This document shows, piece by piece, positions 1-11,310 of a DNA stretch of 64,000 nucleotides; the first letter of the stretch is position 1; the number at the start of each line of letters is the position of its first letter. Source of the stretch: Gloeopeniophorella convolvens (Eukaryota > Basidiomycota > Agaricomycetes > Russulales); NCBI GenBank assembly GCA_022496205.1, contig WTXD01000017.1, positions 1 through 64,000 of the forward strand, written 5' to 3'. The notes under the pieces are model-generated. The model was given only the letters and a program-made list of their open reading frames with translations. It was not told where the DNA came from and did not search any database. Both the position numbers and the translations under genes were made by a program.

Positions 1-541
1 GAATACTCAGCACGACGAGCTGCGTACCTCCCACGAGTTCCCGCTCTGAAACAAGTGAGTCACTCTAGGTGGATGTACCATAGCATAGTCCATATCTCCC
101 ATTGCGTGCACGTTTTGATCGTAAAGTTGCTCAAGAACGTGTATGGCATGTTGCCGACCGTGGTACAGTAACCTGTATCCTACTCGATCCGGGATGGGAC
201 AATTACTAACACCCATCATATCAAGGCTGACGTGGAGCAAGACCTCCGTGTTGCTTGGCCAGTTCCCACGAACCCATCCCGTTCGCATGATCGAACGTGG
301 GTAGTGCTCGGCGTGCTTAGTATGCGGCCGTTTGCCTTGGCCAGGTGCGCACGGCCGGGGACGGTACACAAAGCGAGTAGGCCCGGACGTGGATGCAATG
401 AAGGCTGGGTGGCGCCGGAGCGTGGCGAGTGGGAAGATGCGCTCAAAGTGGCACGCAGGAGATACTCGGCATCGTACACGCCAAGTGCAGCGGATCGAAC
501 GCTCTCGTAGCGGTTACCCTTCGGCGTGACCTCTAGATGGC
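1..541. other. no gene seen
   Basis: Open frames here are short, overlap on both strands and show no recognisable domain or splice structure. The right edge is the promoter of the small secreted peptide gene. Confidence 0.5.
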
Positions 542-549
542 ATAAATAG
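542..549 (+). promoter_or_regulatory. TATA box of small secreted peptide gene
   Basis: ATAAATAG lies 70 bp upstream of the ATG at 619, a normal fungal spacing for a TATA box with a 5' leader of about 40 nt. Confidence 0.6.
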
Positions 550-618
550 GGAGCGCTGAGCAGACAGACTCTCCAGCACTCGTTACTCAACCGAGAAACA
601 AGAGCTACTCACAACGCA

Positions 619-843
619 ATGAAGTTTAGCACCTCTACTATCCTCGCCGTCATCGCCATCTTCGCGATGGTCGTCGCTCCAGTCGCCGCTGCACCGCGCC
701 ACGGCGGAGATGACGACGGTGGTCGCGGCCGTGACCGGGAGGGCGAGAATGGCAATGACCGCGATGGTGACGTGAGTAGCTCTCCTGCACTACAAGCCAA
801 CTTCAAGCTCTGGTTTCACACACATATTGAACAGCGCCGTTGA
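619..843 (+). CDS. small secreted acidic peptide
   Basis: Exons 619-771 and 835-843 encode 53 aa. Residues 1-25 form a clear signal peptide (a Lys, then a hydrophobic Ile/Val/Ala core, ending in Val-Ala-Ala-Ala-Pro). The mature part, about 28 residues, consists almost only of Gly, Asp, Glu, Arg and Asn, in alternating charged pairs. The 63-nt intron 772-834 (GTGAGT...ACAG) is a multiple of three and contains no stop, so retention would give a 74-aa form ending at the same TGA with 21 hydrophobic-to-polar residues inserted. The TATA box at 542 supports the start. I recognise no family; it fits a small secreted protein of the effector-like kind in length and composition only. There is no cysteine, so it is not a disulfide-rich peptide and not a hydrophobin. 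Confidence 0.65.
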   Translation: MKFSTSTILAVIAIFAMVVAPVAAAPRHGGDDDGGRGRDREGENGNDRDGDVSSSPALQANFKLWFHTHIEQRR

Positions 844-2130
844 GAGGAGCGCGAATGGCTCAGAGATTCAGTCGGAAGAGCCTGGGGCATCGAGATCGAA
901 CCGGTAAGGCCCGTTGGACAAGGTATATACGTGCAATATTGACTCACGCATCTCCATTGCATCTTCAGCTTCAGGCCGCAGCAACTTGCACCGCGGTCAT
1001 TGTTAGTATCTTTACTGAACGGAGTGACATAACCACGGATTTGAAATGGACGTTGTTTGACTGGTGGTTGCGCGGAGCTAGTCTCCTGTAAGCAGACCGC
1101 ACCCAGATTGATGACAATCGATCAATATATGGTAGCGCGGAGCGATTTCAGAGTCTCTTATATATGTCCGACAAGGGCGACAAGGCTAGGGCGCCCAGGT
1201 GAGCTTACTGGCGAGAAGTCAAGCGGGAGAAGGGGCGAAGGGTGTCGCGTCCGGCGTGAAGGAAGGCATCATCGACAAGAATGTCATTGAAGCGTTGCAT
1301 TGGCAGGGGCTGAGTGATGGTCGACTGAATTTCGCGCCGGGTTCAGTGAGCGCCGAGAAAGGCAAGGGAAAGAATGCATTTGGCGGTCCGAGGCTTTGGC
1401 TGCGTTGATGGATGGCGACGCGCGGCCCGCCGCCAACGGCCCGGAGACTTGACTTCCTTTCTGTCGTCACCACTTATCTTCCCAAGCCCACCGCTGCCAT
1501 GAACTTGAATCCGGCTGACACTGCAATCCTGGAAATCTTCGGAGCCTTCAGCCTTCACCGTATCGAATATCGTTCTCCGGGAATCTGCACCTCATTTAGT
1601 TCGTGCCTTTGCTCCCCGGAATCACCCCACGTCGTGTTCCTGACTGTTTCCAGGACCCAGGTCATCGCGACGTTGTATTCTGTGAAGCTCATTCCTGATA
1701 GGGTGCCTCTTAGAGTGTCTCGACTCTCTAAGCCATCATTTCAAGCGGAGCGGTGGACAGGAAAGAAAATGCAATGGGGATTGCTTCCCCTTCATCGCGA
1801 CTGAGCTCACGTCACATTGTTCGTCAATGGGTTCTCGCTTACTCGGGAGGCGCCGCACCACCGTGCCCACCGACGCGTGCGTGCGGTTGGTAGCTTGCAT
1901 GGGATGAGAGCATAAAGAGGTGCGCATCCTTGGACTTCTAGTAGCTGCACAAATCCCCACTATCTGGTATAGTAGAGCATCATCCACCTCGCCAACTCTT
2001 CGTCGCAGCCTCGAACCATACACTCTTTGAAGATCGTCACAGCAGGACTGTGCAATCCGGATACGACGCCGCTTCGACCACTCCACGACGACTACGACCC
2101 CTCTCACTGCATCTGTGCCACTTACGAGCA
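844..2130. other. intergenic, no gene seen
   Basis: About 1.3 kb. The open frames at 1199-1408 and 1412-1804 lack a signal peptide, domain, plausible splicing or a paralogue elsewhere in the window. The right end is presumably the promoter of gene C. Confidence 0.4.
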
Positions 2131-3924
2131 ATGACTCACCCGTACCCACACGACAACGCAGAGATCGGTGGGACGAACCCTTCGATAATCGGTACAAGCC
2201 CTATCGATAGAGCTGATGCCTTGAACGTCCCTGCTCGCCCTACTGGTACGTTGCAGTCCCTCAGGTTATAGAGTCCTCAGCTAACGATGAGGAAAATCTG
2301 TAGAGCAATCTCGAACTGTTTCATCTGTCCCCACGACATCCGTAAACGACTTAGATTGCCCGCTGCAGCCTGGCTCCCATCAATTTATCTTCCCCCCTAC
2401 TGCAACCATGCCCGTCGAAAGTTCTCAATCAGACTTGGAACCATTTTCACCGCCTATCCTCCCACAAGTTCAGTCTGTGGAAGCGTTCCCGACTCTGCCA
2501 CCGGATCTGTCACTAGCGCCATCTCTGTCTTCTCAACCCGACATAGAGCGGAAGCGACGCAGGCATCCAAGCCCTATAGACACAAGCTCTCGTGAGCCTG
2601 CCGGTGACTCTGACGTAGATCGCATGGCCCCCAGAGCTAGGCGCGATCGTGCGTATTCAGTACCTTTGTCGACTAGCATCACCAGGACAGATCAGCACCA
2701 CTCGCTTCCGCCTGTGCTTTCGAGCGCTCAAAACGCTGGGGCTGCCCTGCCGGTACTTCCTCAAGCCGGGATTAGGGGCGGTTTCTTAGAAGCCTCGCAT
2801 CTAGGGCTTCAACCCGTCGACACATCTCTATTTCCTCAAGAGTGGCGGTCAAATTTCAGCAGTACATCGATCGCAACTGGGGCAACATCCACGCAGTCAC
2901 TCCTCTCTCTCCCTGGTTCGGCTCCTCCCGACGCGTCATTCATTGACCCCTCGTTCGACTTTCTTTTTCAAGCGCCTTCAAGCACCCTTGGCGGTGTATT
3001 CCAAGATACATGGCAGTTGAATGGTTCCGCTCAGGGTACCAGTTCGTACGCGGAAGCGCCCGCATCGTCTAATTCTTCACTGGCGCAATGCAGAACGGCC
3101 CTTCATTCTAATCTTGTCGACGCATCTGAAGCACCTTGGGCATCGCAAGCTTTACACTCTCGGCGCGAACGAGCCCCTCGACTTTCATCATTGCCGCAGG
3201 CTCAGAGCCTCTCGAGAGCCGGTTCGTATGAAGACTTGATGCAGGGTGTAGGCCAGGCGTTACCCATGAGCGAGGTTGGCTCTATCCCACCCTCACCTCA
3301 GAGTATAGGTTCATACGAAAGTGTGATCGATCTCTCATATCGCGCTGCATCCGGCCCGTTCTCCGCACATCAGCCGGCCCAACTCGCAGCACGTGACGTG
3401 TCCGGGCCCGATGCGTCGACGTTGCTTGCGCAGTGTAGGGCTATCATAGCGAATGCCTCGCAACCTCAGACCGGCCACTCTTATGGAGCTAGTGGAAGGC
3501 CCGTAGCAGCGGCCTCGACATCCCGTGGCAAGCTAGTGCCGACGAATCATGGTGCGACTGCGACGATGAGGCGGATATTCGAGCTGCTCGAGATTCCGGA
3601 GCACCTATTCCATTCGCGGGAAAACCTGCATCACGGTGCGCTTTCCTTTGGTCCAGTGATATTGTGCTGAATAACCCCACAGTAGAGCAGAGCATCGCCG
3701 AGATGCGGGACAACCTCGAGGGTGCTGTCCAAGAGCGGGACCGCCTGCGAGAACAGTTCGATACGCTCTCGACACTCCTCTATAACTTGGAGCAACGGAT
3801 ACGTGAGGGCGCGGGGCCGTCTTGGCTCTCAAACTCTCAAGCGCACGTGGGAAGCGGTCGCGCTGGTCCTAGCGCTAGAGGTACTTCGCGCCCGCGACGG
3901 GACAGCTGGCGTCAGCTCCGGTAA
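2131..3924 (+). CDS. large coiled-coil family protein, gene C (unknown function)
   Basis: Exons 2131-2245, 2304-3635 and 3683-3924 encode 562 aa. The first intron has a perfect CTAAC branch site. Both introns are phase 1, exactly as in the paralogues at 8276 and 14794, which is the main support for the model. Most of the protein is Ser/Pro/Gln-rich and looks disordered. A basic cluster ERKRRR sits in the N-terminal third. Near the C-terminus comes the family motif: a Leu-rich helix with LEIPEHLF, then a His followed by the intron, then a predicted coiled coil beginning EQSIAEM and rich in Glu/Arg/Leu heptads, and a basic tail. It is shorter than its paralogues and has no minus-strand small partner downstream. 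Function unknown; nuclear location is inferred only from the basic stretches. The chosen ATG is the first in the exon-1 frame with a sensible context. Confidence 0.7.
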
Positions 3925-4365
3925 GTAGGCACTGCTGAAGGGCCCATTTGGATGGCCGGTGGTGCTGGTGGGAAGCGGGATGTGCATCATGACGTTGCCG
4001 TTGGATCATCGACGGGCACCAAGGGCGAAAATGCCCGACAAATCATACTAAACACTTGGTGATGCCCTTGTACACGCTCCTTGTCCATACACATTCCTGT
4101 TTAATGACTAATAGATGCATACTCATGCGAATGATTGTGGCGGGCGGTTATTGATCCGTGACCATGCAAGAGCGGAACATGGTGACTGAGGGTCGGCAGT
4201 CATCGGACAACTTCAGCCATCACATAGACATGGAGCCTGCGGGCCTTATTTCCCCCTACAGCCGAATTCAATAGCATTGGCCCCGCGCCGACATCCGTTC
4301 AGAACAGGCGTCCGAGCGGAGTATGTAAATAAGCCTTAGAATGAGTAATGTTACATGTAGTTATT

Positions 4366-4400
4366 GGGTGTTGTCCCCGGGTTGTCCTGGGTTGTCCTGA
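4366..4400. repeat. imperfect tandem GGGTTGTCC repeat
   Basis: Three imperfect 10-12-nt units with core GGTTGTCC follow each other directly. No gene overlaps them. Confidence 0.5.
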
Positions 4401-5333
4401 GTGTTTATAGATTTTATGTATTTAATAACCGGCTTATCATATGATTTTTGCGAAACGGACACCGGCAATAAAGACCCGCCTGTGAGTCTGAAGGGTGGTC
4501 GCAAAGGGGCCTGTCGCTTTGTATTCTGCTGTAAAATTAAGACAAAATTCGTGGCATCGCTCAAACTACGTACATGATTATAGGCGTGATGTGTCTCATG
4601 TGCTTGCCGACCAGGGACTTCTCGAAGACTTTTGAGATCACTGGTTAGAAACAGGGCATACCGAAGTACTCATGTAGGAAGAACCACGCCAGAATTGCAT
4701 CGCTATCATCACTCTTCGGTGCTGAGTGCGCTTATCTGAACTGGGGATCGAAAGTGTATGTACCTTTTGCAATCGCGCGAGTTGTTTCCTCGACTCTCGA
4801 GATTTATACTGCAGCGTCTCGCTTGCGCTCGAGCAGCGGTCGTGCGTTCACGTCCAAGAAAGAGAGGCGCTGACCAAGCGCTGACCTTCTTCTGCCCCGT
4901 CTTAAGATACCACTCGCCAGGACTGGTGCCCGCCACATCATCGCACGCGGGGTCTTGCATCAGGACACCCGCTTCACCGGGGTCCGGGAGAATGTGAGAT
5001 CGCCACGAGCAATCCGGTTCGGGTGGGAAGGGTTCGTGAAGAACAAGTTGACATAAGCGGAAACTGTCGTATCGGCGGTCCCCAGAGAGGTATTCACGTC
5101 CGCTCTACACGTTCCGAGATATGTATCACAACGAAGACAAGAAGAAGGGAAGATGACGTTTGCTGGACGACTCAACGGGCACATCATAGCTATTGTTCTG
5201 AGTCAGGTACACCCTGGGGCCTCAGGAACTGGAGTCCCGCTCTGGGTCAGTGTGGGGCCCATCGAGGGCTGGTCGATGATCCTCACTTGCACGATGGCGA
5301 GCGCGGTTGTGCTGAACCTTTTGACGGAACGGG

Positions 5334-5460
5334 GCTGGGTTGCCATTGGGTTGCCACGTTGGATCTGCGTCGCTACAGCAGTTCTGGCCATTGAAGGAAC
5401 AGCTTGTTGTATTGACGAAGTGAAGTTTGTGCTACCAGAGCAAACGCATCCAGCGACTGT
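5334..5460 (+). repeat. diverged repeat, copy 1 (cassette flank)
   Basis: This stretch aligns with 13917-14045. Shared landmarks include GGGCTGGGTTGCC, CACGTTGGAT and ATTGAAGG followed by GCTTGTTG. The second copy lies just upstream of gene B, so this looks like a remnant of the duplicated upstream flank of the two-gene cassette. Confidence 0.55.
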
Positions 5461-5716
5461 GCCTTCACAGAGAGTGCGGACTCGGAGAATCTAGCGAGGC
5501 CGAGCGCGATGAGACCCTTCGTCATTTTGATGGGTTGGATGAGAAAATCAGAGCTACAGTTCACCACATTCTTCCCAGGACTTTATTCAAGCCCAACTGG
5601 CAGTGTAAGATAGAGCAGCTTCGCCGTCGAGTGTCGTCCTCCAGCTTCCAGGAGCGATCAAAAGTTGCCAAAATAGATACGCTGGTGTAGAAGGTAAAGA
5701 AGATGCGGACAACACC

Positions 5717-5740
5717 GTGGTCGTGGTCGTGGTCGTGGTC
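5717..5740. repeat. (GTGGTC)4 microsatellite
   Basis: Four perfect copies of GTGGTC. On the minus strand a frame through it would read Asp-His repeats, but no gene supports that reading. Confidence 0.9.
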
Positions 5741-6029
5741 ACTGCACGGTGTTCGGCGGTACCGCGTACTAAGTCCCCGTGACCTTCGCCACGCCGGCAC
5801 ATGATTTTCGTCTAGAGCGCGCTCAGATCCTATGCGCGATAGCCATGTAGCCATCAAACAGACAATGCACAAGTTGGAAGAGTCAGGGAATTAGTCTTTA
5901 ATATTATGATACAGAAAACGACGCAGGAACTACTATATGCGCGCGTGCAGTGCAAGAATAGTAGTCGAGTGCAAGAGTGACTTCAAGAAAGTACAAATCC
6001 CAAGCGAACAAGTATTGAGGACAACATCC

Positions 6030-6916
6030 TCACGTCCTCAAACTTTTGAGCAGCTTCTTCATCTCCGTGTTCTCATAGATGGGACCATCACCCCATCGTC
6101 CCCGTGCTGCCTCAGTCGCGAACTGCCCAACCTGCTCGACGGTGGTGGCGCCGCTTGGATAGATCACGGAGAACGGCCTGCCCAGGACCTTGTCGGCAAT
6201 CCGCATGCTAAGGCCACGCTGGTTTTGTGCGTCTTGTGGGTGTTCCTTGGACGGGAAGAAGTAGCCAGGGCGCATGATCGTCGCCTTGAGCCGGCCACCG
6301 GACTCTTCTGCCGCCTTCAACAGGTTGTTCTCCGCGCGACCCTAAAGTACGGATAATATGAGCCTGAGGACCCAAGGATTGGATTGTGGACAACTGAGCA
6401 CACCTTGACGCGTGCAAACAGTGCACTGCTCTTCTCCTTCGAGTCCACACCTTGGCTACTAACAAACACGACGCGGAACGGTTTCTCTGGAGTGCCTACG
6501 CCCTTTTCCTTGAGGACAGCGAGGAAAGCATCAAAGTAGCCAACGGTGATCTCGGTGTATTTCTCTTCGGTCATACCGACTGCTGAGATTCCCAAAGCCC
6601 AAATACACGCGTCGTGTTCTGTGATCGTGTCCTGAAGCGAGGAGGGGTATGTCAGGAAGTCTTTGTGCTCGATGGTGGTGAGCTTGGGGTGGGTTGGGGA
6701 GGCATTGGAGGAGGATGTGGTGCCAGGTAGGACGACCCACGAAGGCAATACGCGACGCCCCAGATACGTAACATGGTTCACAGAGTCGTCAGCGAGGAGG
6801 GTGCGCAAAACCCCAAGGCCAGCTGTAAAGGTCAGACCGGACCTTAGCCGTGCGGGATACGTTGATAGCAACTAGGACTAACCTGCGCCGGTAGCACCTG
6901 TAAGAAGTACTCTCAT
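6030..6916 (-). CDS. NAD(P)-binding atypical SDR / epimerase-like reductase
   Basis: Exons (5' to 3') 6916-6883, 6822-6404 and 6341-6030 encode 254 aa. Residues 1-11 (MRVLLTGATGA) form the Rossmann beta1 strand and the glycine-rich dinucleotide loop of the atypical short-chain dehydrogenases; the loop is completed across intron 1. Later come the VTYLGRR strand, the acidic helix region, the VVFVSSQGVD strand and, at the start of exon 3, GRAENNLL, the usual active-site helix region of the NAD(P)-dependent epimerase / HTATIP2-like group, then IMRPGYFFP. There is no signal peptide, so it is probably cytosolic. Both introns (60 and 62 nt) keep phase. The substrate cannot be read from the sequence. 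It sits alone between gene C and gene A and has no evident link to them. Its length is normal for the group. Confidence 0.85.
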
Positions 6917-8227
6917 CTCTAGTCGATATTGGCTTTAAAGCATCGCAAGTTGGGAAGAGATGGGGGAGAGCAGCGAGAAGGCAACTTACCAGGACCCCGC
7001 CAAACTCCGCCAGAGCCCTGATGGCAAAAGGACCGAATTCTCGCCATCCCGGGGCAGGAGGTACTTATGATGGCTCTGGACCGAATTTTGCTTACGTGAC
7101 TACCCGTTGTTACATGGCCCAATGACCGAATTGGGCTGGCCTGGGGGGAGGTTCGATTGCAGGGATGACCGAATATACCTGGTCGCAGGGCAGTGAGCGG
7201 GTGCGGTGAGGAGCGCGTGGCCGTAGGCGATGCAGGGGATGGCCCTGGATGGCCCTACGGAGATTGATTATGCCCAATTGTGTCAGATAAGGTGCAACAA
7301 CACCTGATCGCATCGGTACTTACAAATAGAGATTGAGCTCAGCGCACTGATCTGAAAGCTGAGCAGGTTGTCGTCGGTGACTGGTCTACGACAGCTTGAA
7401 CAGAGTTGGACATGTTCGACTAACCTGCTTTGGTGTTTGCTCCGGTCTTGTGCCAACGGAACGCACGGGCCATGCCGAAGTTGAATCCGAGTCACCGCAG
7501 CACCTGGTTTCGAGGATGCTTTGACGCTGTTGCACCGCCACGATGGACGTCGCAGGATCAGGGTCTGGCATTGATATTGATTGGATATGGTCAGTTAGAA
7601 TGCGGTGTCGAGGGTCGAAGGAGGTGGGCGAGCCGGCCCCCGGAACCTGGATGCTCGCGAGCCCATGCCACGTGTTCGCCAGCAGCCCGGGCCGGGAACC
7701 TGCAAACTCGCTGATTCAGCGGCTCGCTTCGCGAACCCGCTTCAGGCAATGGCACTTTCATCTTCTCCTCGACCCGGCTGAATGGGGCTGAATCTGCTGC
7801 AGGCGCTTGGTCCGACGCATCCACCGTATCCAAGCCACGAAACTACAGTCGTGCCTCATATCCTTATCCGCGAATCCATTACCAGGCCAATGCCACCTTA
7901 GACCCCAAGTTCTCTTTCTCAGTACGCTCCCAGTTTCGCGTCGGTGTCCAATTTAGGACGACGTTATATATCAGGCTCCTTGTTCTTCGCAGTGGGTCCG
8001 GTTCTCAGCAGCCAATCACTGGGCCCACGCAGTCATACCCGTCCATTAAAGCCCGTGGCGACAAGATAGAGATGCAGTGTCAACGACAATGGCTCTCTGG
8101 CATCTTCGAACCCAAACTGGGTCGACAAAGCGCCTCGCTACGTCGCCAGGACCGACGGTGCACAAAGACTGCATTCACCCCTTGTTCGCTCACCGGCTCC
8201 GTGGTGTTGAGCAGCTCGTGCTCGCGC
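6917..8227. other. intergenic, contains cassette flank
   Basis: No gene seen. The right half (about 7536 onward) is related to the flank of gene B. The last 200 bp before gene A are strongly conserved with the gene B promoter. Confidence 0.5.
7536..7760 (+). repeat. diverged repeat (upstream flank of gene A)
   Basis: Aligns with 14079-14262 upstream of gene B. Shared blocks include ATGGACGTCGCA, GGTCGAAG, AGCCGGCCCCCGGAA and CAGCGGCTCGCTTC. It marks the left end of the duplicated cassette, which has decayed more than the coding parts. Confidence 0.65.
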
Positions 8228-8236
8228 GATAAAAGG
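8228..8236 (+). promoter_or_regulatory. TATA box of gene A
   Basis: GATAAAAGG, 40 bp before the ATG, is identical in gene B (14746). The surrounding 200 bp are also conserved between the two genes, including the block GAACCCAAACTGGGTCGAC. This favours the ATG at 8276 over the longer frame that opens at 8072. Confidence 0.6.
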
Positions 8237-8275
8237 CTAGCCACTTTGGTACGTATAATCCACCTACCATCTGGC

Positions 8276-10656
8276 ATGGAGAACATTAACAATACTGGTC
8301 TATCGCCATTTTCTTTAGATGACTACTCATCCCACGACTCAACGCAACATTACGATAGCACGCCGCAGCCCTGGCCAGGTGCCAGCGCTGCCAATTCAAC
8401 GACCAATGACTCGCAGCAGACCCAGCACCATCAACCCCAAGTTCGGGGCTCGAATCAGAACTCACAAGGGCTCACGGACGACGAAATACTACGTTTGTTT
8501 GTCGACCTACCTCAACAACAGTCGCCCATTGGTTTCGGGAATCTGGGGCCAGCGCACGTTAATCAGCTAGACGCACCGCTTTCAATCACGCACCACAGTA
8601 ACCCTCCTATAATATCTAACAACTTCACCGATACACCTTATGCAATCCCACGAGATACTTTCACTCCCAATCTCGAACCCGCTTCTACTCGCGCGAGCGG
8701 GATTCAATTCCCGACTTACGATGGGTTCGACGCGCACATATATCCAGCCGGTATGTTCCCGCTCCTGACGCGGAGGGTCGAGTCCAGCTGACACAACTTC
8801 AAGTCCAGCCATCCAGCGCGCCACCACCGACGATCAATGTCCATCCACCAAATAACCCTGGGCTACCTTTCAACTCCTCCGTTCCTTCTGTCTCGGTCGA
8901 GGCCGTCGACCGTATGCCAGCACCGTACCTCCAACTACCCGCGCACCAACAACACATGCAGGCGTTTTCCTCACATCCTTCCGGGCGCATGCTTCCACAA
9001 CCCGCAATGCCTGGGGAACGACGCCGGTCTATAAGCCTCGTAAATTCTATCCCTCATGCGGGCGCATGCTACGACGCGGACGCGGATCAGGTGCCAGCCT
9101 CTCATCGGCCCAAGCGCCCCCGTATAGAATGCCCGGCACCCGCTCCGACGCAAATCTCACCTTCAGATCTACAAGGCATCATTCCCGTTCCGCATCAGAA
9201 TCCCCAGAATTCTATGCCCCCTCAGGTTATCGCGACAGTACTTCCCCACCGGACTGAACGCGATGGCGACGACTTTGAGCATCTCGAGCCTTCTCCTGGT
9301 CTGATTACCTCCCATGACAACCAGTGGAGCTGTGTCACTGCATCGACCCCTGGCGCTCTGGGCGGGGCTGCCGCTTATCCTCTCGCCGTTTCGGCGGCGT
9401 CGGGTCTCCCGTGCACACCGTCATCGGATCCATCACTTGTCCACCCTCAAACTTTCATTCGACAGCCATCCCTCGCCCCATCCGTCGACAGTCAAGGATC
9501 TTACACTCCTTCGGTCAGCCAGTTCGCTTCGCAAGGCCAAGCCCCTGCGCCGTCGAACCATCCGGCACGGCCACGTCGGGCGCGACCTCCTCCTCTGCGC
9601 CAAGTTCCCTTGGCAGAACCTCCTTCCGCGGGCCCTTCTGTGCAGATACTCGACTTTCGACGACTGAGCGCGGCAGATGCGACACGTGGGACGCCTCAAA
9701 CTAGCCCCAGCGCTTATGGGTCCTTCCCTCAGACGCCCGTGAGCGCTCAGAGCACCAACGTATCTTACGAGGCTATGGCTCAGGACGATCGCCATATGGA
9801 CTTTGTACGATACCCTTCTGCAGCCCCTTCATCAGCACCATCGCACCGATACAGCCATGCTCCTCTTACTCCTGTGGATGTGAGCGCGCCGACCGCCCAG
9901 TCATCAGTTCCTCCCATGACAGCTATTCAGAGTACGGAGACGCAGATGCCATCGACTGCTACGTTCCCATCGACAAGTCTATCCGATATGGAATGTACGG
10001 AGGGCACCCGAAAGCGACCCCGGACAGGCGACACGACCTCCGCCGAGCAGAGGGTAGCGGCGAGCAAGGGAAAGGAGAGGGCTGACGCTCCGCAGGACCC
10101 GGCGGGTGTCAAGTTTCCAAAGGACTCTCAGAGGCACAAGAGGGATCGCAGCACCGAAGACGAGAGAATGGAGCTACTATTCAAGACACTAGCCATTCCG
10201 GACTATCTTCTCCGGCCAAAGAAGGACCGACTCATTCACGGTACGCTGTCTACTCCCGTGCCTACGCCCGAATTTGCTGCTCAGCGGCGTCCGCCAGTCA
10301 TACTTAGTGCGACCAACCTTCAAAATGAGTTAGCGGAATGCCACCGGGAGATAGACGCCTGTCACAAGGAGATAGATGTGCTCAAAGAACGTTGTTCTCG
10401 AAAGGACAGCGAAGCTGTTGAACTCAAGAACGCAATGGGCTCGGAAGGTCGCGCCATCGACTCCGCAGACCGACGCTTGAGCGGGAGCGAATCAATCCGC
10501 GACGAGGCTTCGGGCGACTTGAGGGTGTCTCGGATGGACATGCACTCGGCACTGGCTCAACAGGACAAACACGCGTGCACATGGGATTCTAGTATAGGTA
10601 TGCTTGAGGCAGCTGATGAAGATTATTATGGCAGTACTGTCGGGGACGGGAGCTAA
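8276..10656 (+). CDS. large coiled-coil family protein, gene A (unknown function)
   Basis: Exons 8276-8750, 8804-10240 and 10298-10656 encode 756 aa. Order of regions: a Gln/Ser/Thr-rich N-terminus (exon 1, about 158 aa); a long Pro/Ser-rich, probably disordered middle; a basic, nuclear-signal-like segment TRKRPRTGD about residues 570-580 and a second basic stretch RHKRDR; the family motif LAIPDYLL ... KKDRLIH; then, after a phase-1 intron, an acidic coiled coil with repeated CHREID/CHKEID units. Both introns match those of genes B and C in place and phase. Intron 2 (57 nt) has no stop and is a multiple of three, so retention is possible. The stop codon lies 66 bp from that of P1, transcribed towards it. 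Function unknown; interaction with P1 is inferred from pairing and coiled coils only. Confidence 0.75.
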
Positions 10657-10722
10657 TCCCAGGGACTCTCGTAATTATACATGAGTTTTAATAGACATTA
10701 GCTTTCTGAACTATGGCGATCA

Positions 10723-11310
10723 TTACGTTCTATGGCGTGTAGGATCTCTCGGAAGGAGAGGCAAACCCAGTGCCTTCCTGCGGCCGTTCTCTGCTATGCG
10801 TGCTTCCAGATATGCAGCCCGCGCCTTCTTCACCTCAAGCTTGACTTCATTCTCTGCATAAAGGCGCATTCCATACTCTATCTCGGCTTTGAGTTGAGCG
10901 ATTTCGATGTCCTTTTGCCGGATGCGTTCCTGGCGGCGTAGGAGCCGCATATAAGCTTCCTCGTTGTGTTGTCGCATTTCCCTGATGTCCTCATAGTCAC
11001 GGTCTATCTTGTCCAGTCTTGAGCGAACATCCTGAGCGGCTTCTGACAACACGCCAAGGTACTCTCTCTGCTTTTTGACCGTTATAGTCATGTTTTCGAG
11101 CGTGGGTGACTCATTAACCACTACGTCACCAGAGAAGCCGTCAATAAGCTAATGGGAGACCAACCAAGAGATACACCACTCACTTTCCATCAAGGCAGTG
11201 AGTTCCGCAAACCCCTCGTGAATGTCGACTTCCTCCTCCTCTGGAGTATAATAGGAGAACGACGCGAGAGATTGGATTTCCTGGCCAGGGCGGTCGTAAT
11301 AGGTAGACAT
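10723..11310 (-). CDS. small coiled-coil partner protein P1 (unknown function)
   Basis: Exons 11310-11184 and 11120-10723 encode 174 aa. Exon 1 is 127 nt with a phase-1 donor, exactly as in P3 (17904), so the ATG at 11310 (MSTYYD) is preferred over the upstream TTG-opened frame. The N-terminal 45 residues are acidic and variable. The rest is a nearly continuous coiled coil, with many Arg, Glu, Gln and Leu. The last 40 residues are the conserved family signature: YAENEV, AYLEAR, then RRKALGLPLLPRD. There is no signal peptide or membrane segment. It is transcribed towards gene A with 66 bp between stop codons, so the 3' ends of the transcripts probably overlap. No known family recognised. Confidence 0.75.

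Larger units (their letters stand above)
3925..6029. other. intergenic with repeat remnants
   Basis: No convincing gene. It contains an imperfect GGGTTGTCCT repeat at 4366-4400, a stretch at 5334-5460 related to 13917-14045, and a hexanucleotide microsatellite at 5717-5740. The frame 5153-5494 is hydrophobic in places but starts and ends without splice or domain support. Confidence 0.45.

Noticed and set aside
5153..5494. 113-codon hydrophobic frame as a gene
   Set aside because: It overlaps a diverged repeat whose other copy (13917-14045) does not keep the frame.
8072..8275. N-terminal extension of gene A (and the matching one of gene B)
   Set aside because: The extension contains the conserved TATA box and in gene B does not start with ATG; conservation fits a promoter.
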